Assembly: GCA_023935145.1 (NCBI GenBank)
Contig: CM043702.1
Location: 63,059,001-63,123,000, forward strand
From: Bretschneidera sinensis
Taxonomy: Eukaryota; Streptophyta; Magnoliopsida; Brassicales; Akaniaceae
Reading direction: 5' to 3'
DNA length: 64,000 bases
The translations under genes were made by a program, and so were the position numbers. Shown here in pieces: positions 11,590 through 24,000 of this stretch. The stretch's first letter is position 1. Each line of letters opens with the position of its first letter. The notes beneath the pieces were generated by a model. That model had not been told where the DNA came from, ran no database searches, and saw only the letters and a program-made list of their open reading frames with translations.

Positions 11590-12545
11590 AGCCAAGTGCT
11601 CCACCATCTGATCAATAAATGGGAGTGGAAAATGATCCTTCCTTATGGCAGCATTCAACTTACGGTAGTCTAGACACACTTTTCATCCTAACTGAACACG
11701 AGGTGGCACCAACTCTTCGTCCTTAGTCTTCACTGCCGTCAATCCAGCCCGCTTGGGCACGACATGAATTAAGCTCACCCACTTGCTATCAGAGATTGGA
11801 TAAATGATCCCTGCATCTAACAAATTTATCACTTCAGTCCTCACAACCTCTTGCAGAGCTGGGTTGAGCCTTTTCTGTGGCTCCCTCGATGGGTTGTCAT
11901 TCTCCTCCAAATGTATCTTGCATATCACCACCGAGGGCCTGATCCCCTTGATATCCCCAATAGTCCAGCCGATAGCTTTCCTGTGTTCTCTTAAAACGTC
12001 CAATAATTTCTCCTCTTGAGCATCAACCAAACCTGAAGCTATAATCATAGGCAAAGAATTTGCTAGACCTAGGAACTTATACTTAAGATTGTCTGGTAAA
12101 GGCTTAAGTTCCTTCTTAGATGGCTCAGGTTCTGCAGTCTCCTCCGTCTCACTGCTCTCTCGAGAAGCAGACTCCAAAATAGCATTCGCTTGCTTAAGTA
12201 ACTTATCCAAATCCAAATCCTCTCCAAACTGAGTAAAGCATGCCTCTAAGGGGTCTTCAATGCTTGATTCACCCACGGTCTCACTGCTCTCCCGAGGAGA
12301 AGACTCCAAAATAGCATTCGCTTGCTCAATTAACTTATCCAACTCCAAATCCTCTCCAAACTAAGCAAAGCATGCCTCCAGAATGTCCTCAGACTTCGCT
12401 CCTTTCTTAGGCACTTATAATCTCTTAGGGTAAGGCACTTTAGGTACAAACGACCTAGGAAGATCCTTAATAGTAGGTGTGGCTGTAGATGGCTCAGCAT
12501 CTCTCTTCTCCTTGTTTCCACTTTCTTACCATTACTGCATAACAA
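11590..12545 (-). pseudogene. pol start of the Athila-like element: linker and N-terminal reverse transcriptase
   Basis: The segment 12348-11683 encodes an acidic linker followed by reverse-transcriptase N-terminal wording (LKYKFLGL, HRKAIGWTIGDIKGI, INLLDAGIIYPISDSKWVS). After a stop, CLDYRKLN and FPLPFIDQM follow in 11680-11590. A piece of about 150 bp is duplicated in tandem (12130-12280 and 12280-12430), so the peptide LDKLxxQANAILES occurs twice. Catalytic YxDD, RNase H and integrase are absent because of the deletion at about 11585. The copy is non-functional. The alternative, a diverged Tat element, is less likely given the tRNA-Asp PBS. Confidence 0.8.
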
Positions 12546-12612
12546 GGTTCTCTTCCACTTGATTGTCCACTTGTCTCCCGGACCTCAATGTGATAATCGA
12601 TTGCACTTGTTC

Positions 12613-13551
12613 CTACCCGTGCGTAGGAGTTGGTGAATTTCCAACCGCAAACTGTTCCTTTGGGTTGGGCACAGGTTGACTAGGGAACTTTCCCTTCTCT
12701 CCTTCACCCACGTGACTGGCGATTTGACTTATATGACTCTCTAGCTTGGCAATCTCTTGGGTGTTTACTATTATTGCACTTCTTACTTCATTGATGGATT
12801 GGCCAGTCATCTTCATGAAATCCTTGAGGGTGTCCTCCGATGACTGTGAAACCGACGCTAACGCTTGAGTGGGAGCTTGGTAAGTGGGTGATGGTGCCAG
12901 ATGGGCTAAGCGAACAAGACTTGGAACTGGTGGAGCAAATCTGGGAGGGTATTGATTGTGAGCATGATGAGGGGCTCCTCCTTGATTCATCAGTTAGTTC
13001 TGCTTCCATGAAAAATTAGGGTGGTTCTGCCACCCTAGATTGTAAGTCTCAGAGTAAGATCCATTTAAATAGTCATTGAAAGTGTTCACTTATTCTATGG
13101 GATACTCGACAAAAGCCAGCATAGATGGACAATTCTGTGCTAAATGCATAAGACTAGCACAGATGGAACAACTATGAACATTGAATGTATTGGCTGCATT
13201 GATGGACTGGACGATCATCTTCATGAAATCCTTGAGGGTGTCCTCCAATGACTGTGGCTTTAGATCAAAATGGGTAGCATTGGTTGGTGGCAACACTATA
13301 CAAGAAGGGGAGGTAGTCGCAGTGGGTACGAACAAATCCTTAAGGGATGTAGTGAAATCCACGTTCCAAGCTCTAGGTTGCTCTTCATTCTTCGGTTGAT
13401 TTGCAGTTCTTAAATTGTCCCCCATCTCAATTGTCTCTGTCTCAACAAGTGCTCTCTTATTTCTCTTAAGAGTTCTTTCTAAGTCAAGATCTAAAGGTAT
13501 CAACTCTAAGTTCAGGGATCTCCGACCAAGTATACACCAGCCAAACAGCAA
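12613..13551 (-). pseudogene. gag of the Athila-like element, rearranged
   Basis: 13551-13090 has the gag start (LERTLKRNKRAL, then a polar stretch, SCIVLPPTN) and jumps from HFDLKPQ directly to SLEDTLKDFMKMIVQSINA. A zinc-knuckle-like CSICASLMHLAQNC follows (residues about 130-145 of that ORF). 12990-12613 continues with a Pro-rich stretch, then SEDTLKDFMKMTGQSIN and QPVPNPKEQF, typical of Athila gag. The capsid part is deleted. The EDTLKDFMKM segment is present twice, about 410 bp apart (12783-12840 and 13193-13250), probably from template switching during copying. Confidence 0.8.
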
Positions 13552-13831
13552 TAAAATAACTAACTAGCAGAAAAAAAAAAAGAATAAAATGCAAATAACA
13601 AATAAAAAAACAAAATAAATGAAAAAACAGAAAACAAAATACTCACAAAATGGGCTAACAAAAATTGGAAATTTTTTTTATATATATATATTTTTCTTTA
13701 TGGGCAATTACAAATAGAAACAAATAAACTAAAAAAAATTTGCAAAAAAAAATAAAACAAAAATGCTAACTAAACTAGTAGAAAAATAAAATCAATTCAG
13801 ACAAAAATTTAATTTTCACAAACAAAACAAC

Positions 13832-13849
13832 TTCCCGGCAACGATGCCA
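13832..13849 (-). other. Primer-binding site of the Athila-like element (tRNA-Asp type)
   Basis: TTCCCGGCAACGATGCCA on + is close to the 3' end of plant tRNA-Asp (CCCCGGCAACGGCGCCA, from memory), so the minus strand carries its complement. It stands next to the LTR end TGTTGTGAG at 13856, as a PBS should. It fixes the minus orientation of the element. Confidence 0.85.
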
Positions 13850-13915
13850 AAAACTTGTTGTGAGTTTTAAATTACTCACAAGCACACGAGTCATTTGTAA
13901 TACAGTGTGTGCAAG

Positions 13916-14375
13916 TGTCACAACTCACATAAGAACCGCTTGTTCAAGGGTTTCCTAGTGCCCCTTTGATTATAATGTACAGCCTTATATTGCACATGCA
14001 GTAGTACTGTACAGCCTTCTAATGCACATGCATTACATAGTAGTACCTTGTACTATTGTACTACACTTGTACTACACTTAGAATTGCATAGGATTGTGAC
14101 ACATGGCAAGATGATAGCCATGAATGTAAGGGAGCTCTCCCTATATAAGGGGGCTTCCCCCTCACTTGTAATTCACTCATTCACATATACAAGCAATAGC
14201 AAGCTCTCTAGCTTTGCCTCATCTTCTCTCTTGTGTGCTTATTTTCTTTGAGCGGGTCTAACTTCGAGGGCAGTTCTCTTGAGTAGCCAAGAAGAAGGCT
14301 GACTTAGGCATTCCAAGGAAGTATTTCCGAGCCTAAGGCCGCACGGTTAGCAACTTCAGCTTGCAACCCGTGACA
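13916..14375 (+). repeat. 5' LTR of G1 (460 bp)
   Basis: It begins TGTCACAACTCAC and ends CAACCCGTGACA. A TATA box (TATATAA, 14142-14148) sits in a GC-flanked context (GGAGCTCTCCC before it, GGGGGC after it). Short direct repeats of GTACAGCCTT and TGTACTAC lie in U3. It differs from the 3' LTR by a few substitutions and by two small indels in these repeats. Confidence 0.95.
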
Positions 14376-14377
14376 AG

Positions 14378-14389
14378 TGGTATTAGAGC
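14378..14389 (+). other. Primer-binding site of G1 (initiator-Met type)
   Basis: TGGTATTAGAGC lies two bases after the LTR end. It differs at one position from the TGGTATCAGAGC complement of the plant initiator tRNA-Met 3' end. Confidence 0.9.
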
Positions 14390-14417
14390 CAAGTTCATCG
14401 AGAACTTTCGAGAAGAG

Positions 14418-17400
14418 ATGGCAACCGTGTTCGATGCTAGCAATCAACCTCATGATGGTCTTGAGACTCGAGGGAGGGCAACCAAGAAGGCTAGTTCAAG
14501 GGACTTGATGTCAAGCATGGATGCTCGCTTGGCTAAGGTGGAGTTAGCTATGGGGAAAATGCGGGACATGTTCGAGGATACCGAAGGGAGCATCGGGGAG
14601 CTAAACTCCATGAGGGAGGATCTCCAAGGAGCGATGCGAGGTGCCCTCAACAAGGCTGTAGATGTCCTCACGAAAAAGAACGAAACCCTTGAGGCCATGG
14701 TGGTGTCAATGCAGGAAGAGATGGAAGAGCTCAAAAGGGAGCTCTTAGCTTGCAAAGCAACTGTCGGAGGGGGCATGATTGCTATGACACCCAACCCTAG
14801 GGTGGATGTGCCAAAGCCAAAGGAGTTCAAAGGCATCCGAGCGGCAAAGGATGCGGACAACTTTCTTTGGGGCATGGAGCAATATTTTCGAGGGATGAAC
14901 ATCATGGAGGATGTGACTAAGGTAAATACTGCCACTATGTATCTTATCGATATTGCTTTATTATGGTGGCGATGTAGGTGTACAAGTGCTGCCATTACTA
15001 CGTGGAAAGAATTCTAGAGGGAATTTCGCCAACAGTTTTATCCCAAGTATGCGAAAGATGAGGCACGAGCCAAGCTGCGAAGGCTCACCCAACGTGGGGA
15101 AGTATAGGAGTATATGCGAGAGTTTTCAGAACTCATGCTCCAAATTTCTAATCTTGGAGAAAGGGAGGCTCTCTTCTCCTTCATGGATGGCCTCAAACCA
15201 TAGGCCAAGCAAGAGTTGCAAAGAAGGGATGTCCAAGACCTCACCCGAGCCATGTCCGTGGCAGAATCCTTGGTAGAGTCCAAGAAACCAGAAAGGTTTG
15301 ACTCCTCTAAGAACAAGGGAAAAGGTGGGGGAGACAGAGACAGGCATCAGAAGGGTGGTCCAGAGAAACCACCCATCCATAAGTGGAAGTATGCCAAAGA
15401 AGGGGACAGAAAGAAAGAGCCATTAGCATGCTTCTTGTGTGAAGGTCCTCATCGGGTGTGAGATTGCTCGAAACGAACCAAGATCACTGCCATTGCCAGA
15501 GAAGAGGGGGAAACAGAGAGAGACACCTTCAAGCTTGGTTCCATCTTGCTCAACTCAATCAAATCCAAAAGGTTTGGCAAGCAGAAGGGACTCATGTTTA
15601 CCGACGTCATGGTGGCTGGCACCAAGGTTAGTGCTCTTGTAGACATTGGGGCTTCTGATCTCTTTGTATCTGAGGAAATGTCAAAGAGATTACACCTTAA
15701 GGTGGAGAAAGGCAATGGGTGGATCAAGACGGTCAATTCCAAAGAAGTTCTAATAATAGGTATAGCACAAGGGGTAGAGCTACAACTCAGAGATTGGAAG
15801 GGCAAGGAAACTCTTGAGGTAATGCCCCTTGATGATTATGACTTTGTAATTGGGTTAAATTTCCTTGATCAGATTAATGCCTTGCTAGTGCCATTTGCCA
15901 ATTGTTTGTGCATCCTTGATTCTCGATGCCAATGTTTCGTACCGGTAAGACGAGACTCTGGCTAAGCTAGTCGGGTTTTATCGGCAATCCAACTAGCTAA
16001 GGGAGTGAGAAGGGACGAAGTCACATACTTGGCCACCTTGAAATATGAGGGGGTTCTAGAGCCCAAGGAGGAGACTCCTCTTACGGTGCTTGAGCTCCTA
16101 GAGTCCTTTGTTGATGTGATGCCCCCAGAGTTACACAAGAATCTCCCACCTAAGAGAGAGGTGGATCATAAGATCGAGTTGGTGTCTACCGCCCAACCAC
16201 CAGCCAAGGCTCCATACCGAATGTCGCCTCCCAAGCTTGAAGAATTGAGGAGACAACTTAAGGAGTTGGTTGATGCAGGATTCGTGCAACCTTCCAAGGC
16301 ACCCTATGGTGCACCTGTTTTGTTCCAATGGAAGCACGATGGGTCGATGAGGATGTGCATCGATTATCTCAACAAGCTCACAGTGAAGAATAAGTACCCC
16401 ATCCCACTCATTGCGGAATTGTTTGATCAACTTGGCAATGCCAAATGGTTCACTAAGCTAGATTTGAGATCGGGGTACTACCAAGTCCGGATAGCAGAGG
16501 GGGATGTGCCAAAGACAGCGTGTGTCACTCGCTACGGTTCTTATGTGTTTCTTGTGATGCTTTTCGGACTCACAAATGCTCCAGCAACTTTTTGCACTCT
16601 AATGAACAAGGTACTCCAACCCATTTTAGATTGCTTTGTGGTTGTTTACCTTGACGATATTGTTATATATAGTCGATCTCTAAGGGAGCATGTGGGGCAC
16701 TTGAGACAGGTATTCTAAGTTCTGAGAGAGAATGAGCTATATGTGAAGAAAGAGAAGTGCTTGTTCGCCCAACATGAGGTACCATTCCTTAGCCACATAG
16801 TAGGCAGAGGAAAGATTCAGATGGATGGAGGCAAAATTCAGGCTACTGTTGATCGGAGGCCACCAAGCAAGGTTACTGAGCTGAGATCGTTCCTTGGGTT
16901 GGTGAACTATTATCGGCACTTCATCAGAGGCTACTCAACCATCATCACACTCTTGACTGATATGCTCAAGAAGGGGAGAGTGTGGGAATGGAGTTGAGTA
17001 TGTCAAGGGACCTTTGAGCAGCTAAAATGGGCAATCACAGAAGAGCCAGTCCTTGCCCTACCGAATCACACCAAGTCTTATGAGGTCCACACGGATGCAT
17101 CTGACTTCGCTATTGGAGGAGTCCTGATGCAAGATGGCCATCCGATCGCTTTTGAGAACCGAAAGCTCAATGAGACCGAGCGACGATACATGGTTCAAGA
17201 GAAGGAGATGACGGCCGTGGTCCATTTCCTGCGCACATGGAGGCATTATCTTTTGGGTTTTAAGTTTGTGGTCAAGACTGACAATGTGGCCACAAGCTAT
17301 TTTGAGACTCAAAAGAAACTCTCTCCCAAACAAGCCCGATGGCAAGATTTCCTTTCCGAGTTTGATTTTGTGTTAGAGTATAAGCCAGGGAAGACCAACA

Positions 17401-18865
17401 CAGTAGCGGATGCACTAAGCCGAATGGTAGAGTTTTCTGCCATTAGCCGACCACAGGGGTCCTTGGTGGATCACATTAAAGAGGGATTTTCCCATGATCC
17501 GACCGCCAAGTCTTTGATGGAGTATGCCACAAAGGGGAAAACTCGGAGGTTCTGGCTCGAGGAAGACTTGCTCTATACCAAGGAAAATCGGTTATATGTG
17601 CCGCTTCATGGGAAATTATGGAAGGAGGTGATGCAAGAGTGCCACGATTCCAAGTGGGCTGGTCACCCAGGTGTCCACCGCACACTAGCGCTTGTCAAGG
17701 AACACTACTACTGGCCACACTTGAGGGATGACATTGAGGTCTATGTGAAGACTTGTCTTGTGTGTCAATAAGACAAAGTAGAGCAAAAGTCACTTGGAGG
17801 TCTCTTAGAACCATTTCCAATTCCGGAGCGTCTATGGGAGAGTATCTCCATGGATTTCATTGTGGGGCTACCCAAAAATGAGGGATTTGGGAGCATCATG
17901 GTGGTGGTCGACCGGTTTTCAAAGTGTGGGACTTTCATTCCGACTACCAAGGAATATCCAGCAGAGGAGGCAGCCCGGTTGTTTCTCAAGTATGTGGTGA
18001 AGTACTGGGGTGTACCACAGTCCATTGTTTGTATCGAGATGGACGGTTCACATAATGGTTTTGGACAAAACTGTTCAAATTGCTTGGATCGGATCTAAAC
18101 TTCTCCACTAGTATGCACCCCCAAACCGATGGATAGACTGAGCAGGTGAATGCTTTGTTGGAGACATATCTCTGACACTATGTGAGTGCCTTGCAACGAG
18201 ATTGGCCAAAGTTACTAGATGTGGCTCAGTTTTCCTATAATTTGCAAAGGAGTGAGGCCACCAACCAAAGTGCCTACGAGATTGTGTTGGGACAGCAGCC
18301 TCACACTCCGAGTACTATTGCTGTCGGTTACACGGGGTCAACTCCAGCAGCCTATAAGTTTGCCAAGGCATGGCAAGAGCAAACCGACTTAGCTTGAGTT
18401 TGCCTACACAAGGCAGCCAAGCGTTCCAAGAAGTGGGCTGATCGTAAGAGACGGGATGTGCAGTACCAAGTGGGAGATTATGTGCTTGTAAAGCTACATT
18501 TGGTAATTCGCACCAAGGGGCTCCACAAAGCATTGGTGCACAGATATGAAGGGCCTTTCAGAGTTCTTCGGAGAGTAGGCAATGTGGCCTACAAACTTGA
18601 GCTACCATCCAAGCTCAAGGTGCACCCAGTCTTCCATGTGAGTATGTTGAAACCATTCCATGAAGACCAAGATGATCCGGATAGAGGTGAGTCACAACGA
18701 GCCCCTATGGGAGTTAGGGCCTCATATGATAGAGACATTGAGAGCATACTAGCTGACCGAGTCTTGAGATGGAAGTATTATAAGCTGAGGCATGAGTACT
18801 TGATACGATGGAAGGGACAACCCGACAGTGAGACTAGTTGGGAACAAGCCGAGGCATTGTGGTAA
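14418..18865 (+). pseudogene. gag-pol polyprotein of G1, near full-length, with 12 in-frame stops and one frameshift
   Basis: Domains in order are: gag with a long coiled coil (about 14500-14760) and FRQQFYPKY; zinc knuckle CFLCEGPHRV (about 15430-15460); aspartic protease with LVDIGASDLFVS (about 15630), where the usual DTG reads DIG; reverse transcriptase with MCIDYLNKL and the intact [12 protein letters not shown] (about 16640-16675); RNase H (VHTDASDFAIGG, about 17085); integrase zinc site (HPGVHRTLALVKEH...CLVCQ, about 17660-17768) and core (SMDFIVGLP); and a C-terminal chromodomain (LRHEYLIRWKGQ...SWEQAE). Stops lie at 15015, 15105, 15201, 15459, 15963, 16716, 16995, 17769, 18053, 18134, 18173 and 18395. 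A single-base loss near 18036 shifts the frame. The start at 14418 was chosen because it is the first ATG beyond the PBS that opens gag. Confidence 0.93.
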
Positions 18866-18936
18866 TTCCGGACGAGGATCGACTAGTTTCAGGCCGAGAG
18901 TGCGACGAGGACATCGCCAGATTGAGTGGGGGAGAA

Positions 18937-19414
18937 TGTCACAACCCGCGTAAGAACCGCTTATTCGAGGGTTTCCTAGTGCCCCTTTGATTATAATGTA
19001 CAGCCTTATATTGCACATGCACAACATGGTAGTACTGTACAGCCTTCTAATGCACATGCATTACATAGTAGTACCTTGTACTACTGTACTACACTTGTAG
19101 TACACTTTTACTACACTTACAATTGCATAGGATTGTGACACATGGCAAGATGATAGCCATGGATGTAAGGGAGCTCTCCCTATATAAGGGGGCTTCCCCC
19201 TCACTTGTAATTCACTCATTCACATATACAAGCAATAGCAAGCTCTCTAGCTTTGCCTTATCTTCTCTCTTGTATGCTTATTTTCTTTGAGCGGGTCTAG
19301 CTTCAAGGGCGGTTCTCTTGAGTAGCCAAGAGGAAGGCTGACTTAGGCATTCCAAGGAAGTATTTTCGAGCCTAAGGCCGCACGGTTAGCAACTTTAGTT
19401 TGCAACCCGTGACA
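18937..19414 (+). repeat. 3' LTR of G1 (478 bp)
   Basis: It begins TGTCACAACCCGC directly after the polypurine tract and ends CAACCCGTGACA. The TATA box (TATATAA) is at 19181-19187. Relative to the 5' LTR it carries extra ACAACATGG and extra TTTTACTACAC copies in the short repeats. Confidence 0.95.
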
Positions 19415-19946
19415 CAAGTGCGAGGTCGAAGCCACAAGGAATTGCGTCGTGAAAATATATTTTTATCTAAACTAAACTTATTTTAACCTAGTTCCGAATT
19501 TTGAATTTTATTTTGAAAATAATATAAACTAAACTAAATTGAGTTGAAAGAAATGATAAAAATACTAAGGTTTTTGAATCCACCCCACCAAAGTAAAGCA
19601 TATATTTTCATGTTCTAAATAAAAGTAATCAATCAAATAATTCCATGAATCCACCATTATACAAATCACAGCGAATACCCTAATTCAACCAAATCATCCA
19701 ATGTATCCCTTTAGAATCATAATGGATATCCAATTTACTTTAGATGATCTGCCGTATCCAGCAGATGAAACACAAGGAATATCCAATTTGAACAATTTAA
19801 GTACAATCAATCATAAGAATTTACTCAAACAATTGAAACAGAATATTAATACTAAAAATATCAGAATTGTATGAACACATCTGAAAATATTATGCCAAAC
19901 AATGGCGAGGCTTCATCTTCAACCTTAGATGAAGTTTTTAGCCTCT

Positions 19947-20952
19947 TGTTGGAAATCACCTTCACAAGATGCCCAGGTGGTGATCTTCCAAACACCCAAG
20001 CCTAGAATGACTTGTAGAAAGAATTGGAATCGAAAACAGGAACAGAAAATCAAAGAAAGAAAGAAGACAAGCAATTTGTTATCGAGGTTCGGCAATGTGC
20101 CTACGTCCTCGTGAGTTCCTCCAAACTCTCTGCACTAAATCAAATGGTTCTTACAAGTTACAGCAATGCCCTTCAAGAAGCTCAAGTTCTTGAAGAAACC
20201 AAGAAGAGAATAAAGGAAGAAGATGAGAACTAATAATGCTCTCTTTCTAATCTAGACTTCTCTATCTTTTACACCCAGCCTTACTATAAAGAGTCCCTCT
20301 TGTGTTTGTCACTCTTACACAATTCTCTCTATATGTTTACAATTGATCTCACAATATCATAATGGATTCTCTATTCTCTTGTTAAAAAATGAGGCTAAGA
20401 AACCTCTTTTATAACCATCCACTTCATGGACATTCTTGAGATTCAATCTTCACCCTTTAATCAAGATCATCACTTAATCATGGCCCTTCATCACTTTCTT
20501 AAGTGGTGCCGTGCATTTTGACCTTGCACACACATACCTAAGAGAGTCCTTATGCATGCTGCCTATGTGTGCAGCAGTGTGCCTGGCGCCTAGGCGCTCA
20601 GCAGGGTATGGTGCAGTGTTGGGCAGAGTGCCTTTGCACACCTTCTAGGCAGTGCGCCACTGATGGAGGAGTGGTGAGGTGCTGGTGCATTTCAGGTGGT
20701 AGCATTCTGGACGGTGCGGTGCTGGTGCAGTTCTGAAGGCAGGCATTCTAGACAGTGCGTTGCTGGGCTGTGCGCGGTGAGGTGCTGGCCTTCACTTGTA
20801 GTGCGCACCAAGCCTTACCTTGCTCCAAAGTGATACACACATATGTGTGCAGTCTTCTAACTTGCTGAACTTTAATCCTCCAACTTTGGTTTAGACTTTA
20901 ACCATCTTTGAACCATGCTTGGATATGTTTGAACCTTAGACAAATACCAACA
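19947..20952 (-). repeat. 3' LTR of the copia element (1006 bp)
   Basis: On + it runs TGTTGGAAATCACC ... ACAAATACCAACA. The minus-strand TATA box (TTATAAAAGAGG, about 20403-20414) is intact here. A GC-rich block (about 20560-20810) with GTGCGGTGCTGGTGC-like repeats and a 12-bp palindrome GCGCCTAGGCGC lies upstream of it in U3. Confidence 0.95.
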
Positions 20953-21035
20953 ATCTCTACCTTTGTCTAAGTGTTCAAAAAACCTGAACCTATGTGCAGA
21001 GAGCTTCGGGATCCAAACTCATCTTGAGTCATCAA

Positions 21036-24000
21036 TTAACCAACTCTAATCCTAAGTAGTCCAAGGCAATGATTAAACTTACTTGGAGGTAAAACTTTAG
21101 TACCCAAATCTGTAGGATTTTCTTCCGTGGCTACCTTGTCCACATGGATGCCTCTTTTCGTAACATTTTCCCGAATGAAATGATACCAAACATCCATGTG
21201 CTTTGTCCTCGCATGGAACACCGGATTCTTACATAAGTTCAATGCACTTTAACTATCCGAAAATACCACAACCTGCTCCTCCAGTACCTTCAACTCTTCA
21301 AGCAAACCTTGGCACCACATAGCCTCTTTAATGGCCTCCGTAGCTGCTATGTACTCAGCCTCGGTTGTTGAGAGTGCTACCACTGGCCACAACTGAGCCT
21401 TCCAACTTACACAACATCCATTTAAGATAAAGAAGTAAGAGGTAATCGATCTCTTTTTATCTCGGTCTGCTCCATAGTCCGAATCCGCAAAACCCTCAAG
21501 GCAGATGGACTTACCTCTCTTCTAATGCACCAGACCTACTTCTGGGCTCCCCTTAAAATACCTCAGCAACCACTTCATCCCAAGCCAATGCTCATTTTTG
21601 AGATTACTCATAAACCTTCTAAGAACACTCATCGTATGAGCAATGTCAGGTCTAGTGCTTACCATGGTGAACATAACAGAACCAGCCGCACTAGAGTAGA
21701 GGACTTTCTCCATTTCCTTCTTCTCCACCTCCGATCTTGGACATTGATCCCTAGAGAACTTAAAATGACCAGCAAGGGGAACCTTTACTAGTTTGCTATC
21801 TTCTATAGAGAATTTAGATATCATCTTCTCTATGTAGGAAGTTTGAGAGATCTTCAATCTGTTTCTCTCCCTTTCCCGGATGATACACATCCCAAGGATC
21901 TTTTGTGCATGGCCAAGATCCTTCATCTCAAACTCCTCACTGAGTTGAGCCTTCAATTTCTTTATCCTCTCCATACTGCTCTGAACCAGCAACATGTCAT
22001 CAACATAGATGAGGATGATCACCACTTCCTCAACCTTCTGCCCCTTATAGTACAAGCACGAGTCATAGTAGCTCCTCATGAAACCCAAGCTGATTACAAA
22101 GGAATCAAACCTCTTATTTCATTGCCTAGGTGATTGCTTCAGGCCATAGAGAGATTTCTTCTTCATAGCCTTCGGGTTGCCTCATGAAAATGGTCTTATC
22201 GAGCTCTCCATGTAAGAACACTGTCTTCACATCCATTTGCTCAATTTCCCAATCAAATTGGACCACCAATGCTAACACTATCTGGATCGTCTTGTACTTC
22301 ACAACCGGTGAGAAGATTTTGGTGAAATCTATGCCTCCCTTTTATGTGAACCCCTTCGCCACCAACCTAGCTTAATACTGAATTTCATCCCCTGGAGTAT
22401 TTCCTTCTTTAATCTTGTAGAGCCATCTACAATCCACAACTCTCTATTTTTCTAGTTTGGGCACCAGCTCCCAAGAGTTTTTCTTCATCAAAGAGTCCAT
22501 TTCTTCCTCCATAGCCAGCCGCCACTTTGACGAATCCTTACACTCCATGGCATCCGTGTAAGCTTCTGGTTCAACCTCTCCTTCTATCTAAGGAGCTGCT
22601 ACATTAGCATCCACAAACCTATATCTCAAAGGTGGTCTAACCACCCTCCTTCCCCGGTCTTTTGTGAGCTGGTAGTCATTCTGACTTGCTGCATCAATCT
22701 CTTCTTGTTCAGCCTCTTCTTAAGTTTCTTGAGCTTGGCCTTCATTAAAGGGCTCTACCTAGTCCGAACCCTCTTGCCTTCTTTGCTCTACCTAAACCGA
22801 GTTCTCCTTAATGTGATGCTCCATAACTTTCGGACTGGTTTGCTCATTAGCCCCTGCAGGGATAATTTTCTCCAAGTAGGGAAATAATAATTCATTAAAA
22901 ATAACATCTTTACTTATAATCAGTTTCATGCCCTTCTTTTCTAAAGACCACAACCTATATCCCTTAACCCCATCATCATATCCTAGAAATACACATTTTC
23001 TAAATCTAGGACTAAGTTTATCCTCCTTTTGATGTGCATATGCATCACACCCAAAAGTCCTAAGGTTGTTTAATTCAGGGGTTTTCTACTCCACATCTCC
23101 ATAGGAGTCTTGAGCTCTAAAGCTCTAGAGGGTGATCTATTTATCAAGTATGCAGCTATAGCCACAGCTTCTCCCCAAAAATATTTTGGTAACCCGGATC
23201 TTATTAGCATGCACCTAACCTTTTCCATAAGGGTTCTATTCATCCTTTCAGCACTTCATTTTGCTGAGGTGTTTTTACAACCGTTCTATGCCTTAGAATG
23301 CCATTTAATTCACAGAATTTATCAAAATCCTTATTGCAAAATTCTAAGCCATTATCGGTTCGTAAAGCCTTAACTACCCTACCCGTTTGAGTTTCCAGCA
23401 ACTTCTTCCACACAACAAATTTATTCAAGGCATCCAATTTATTTCTAAGCAAATAAACCCACACTCTTCTTGAATAATCATCAATTAAAGACATAAAGTA
23501 AATGTTACCTCCCTGTGTTGGTGTCCTTGCTGGTCCCTAAAGGTCCGAATGAATATAGTCAAGAATCCCTTTAGATTTGTGCACTTCGGTGTTGAAGCTG
23601 ACCCGGTGTTGTTTCCCAAGAGTGCAACTCTCACAGAAATCTAGTTTCTCTACTTTGTCTCCTCCAAGTAGATCATCCTTGTTTAGAACTTGCAGGCCCG
23701 TTTCGCTCATGTGTCCCAAGTGAGTGTGCTAAAGGGTTGCCTTGTCCATCTCAGCCATCAAGCTTGCTACTTGATCATTGATTTTTGTCTCTCCGATCAT
23801 CTCATAGAGTCCATCATTTCTTGCTGCTTTGATCACTACCAAAGATCCCTTGGCCACCTTGATTTTTCCTCCCTCTAGTTTACATGTATACCCCATGGAA
23901 TCCAGCAGCCCCAATGAGATCAAATTTCTCTTCAAATCTGAAAGATACCTCACATTTCGCATCAATCTTGTGACTCCATCAAACATCTTCAATTAAATGT

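Larger units (their letters stand above)
13916..19414 (+). mobile_element. Element G1: complete chromovirus-type Ty3/gypsy element (5.5 kb)
   Basis: This is the best-preserved gypsy copy. The layout is 5' LTR 13916-14375, PBS TGGTATTAGAGC at 14378-14389 (initiator-Met tRNA type), a single polyprotein region 14418-18865, polypurine tract GAGTGGGGGAGAA at 18924-18936, and 3' LTR 18937-19414. It is flanked by CAAG (CAAGT if the first LTR base is shared) at 13912 and 19415. The C-terminal chromodomain and short LTRs suggest a chromovirus, perhaps Galadriel-like; the lineage name is from memory. It inserted into the Athila-like 5' LTR and is therefore younger than it. Confidence 0.95.

Noticed and set aside
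14378..14389. tRNA-like similarity at this and other primer-binding sites
   Set aside because: Only the complement of a tRNA 3' end is present, with no cloverleaf. These are retroelement PBS sequences.
14450..14995. 181-residue ORF on the minus strand
   Set aside because: It is the antisense shadow of the G1 gag, whose + frame has the coiled coil and family motifs.
16131..16430. 99-residue minus-strand ORF
   Set aside because: It is antisense to the G1 reverse transcriptase.
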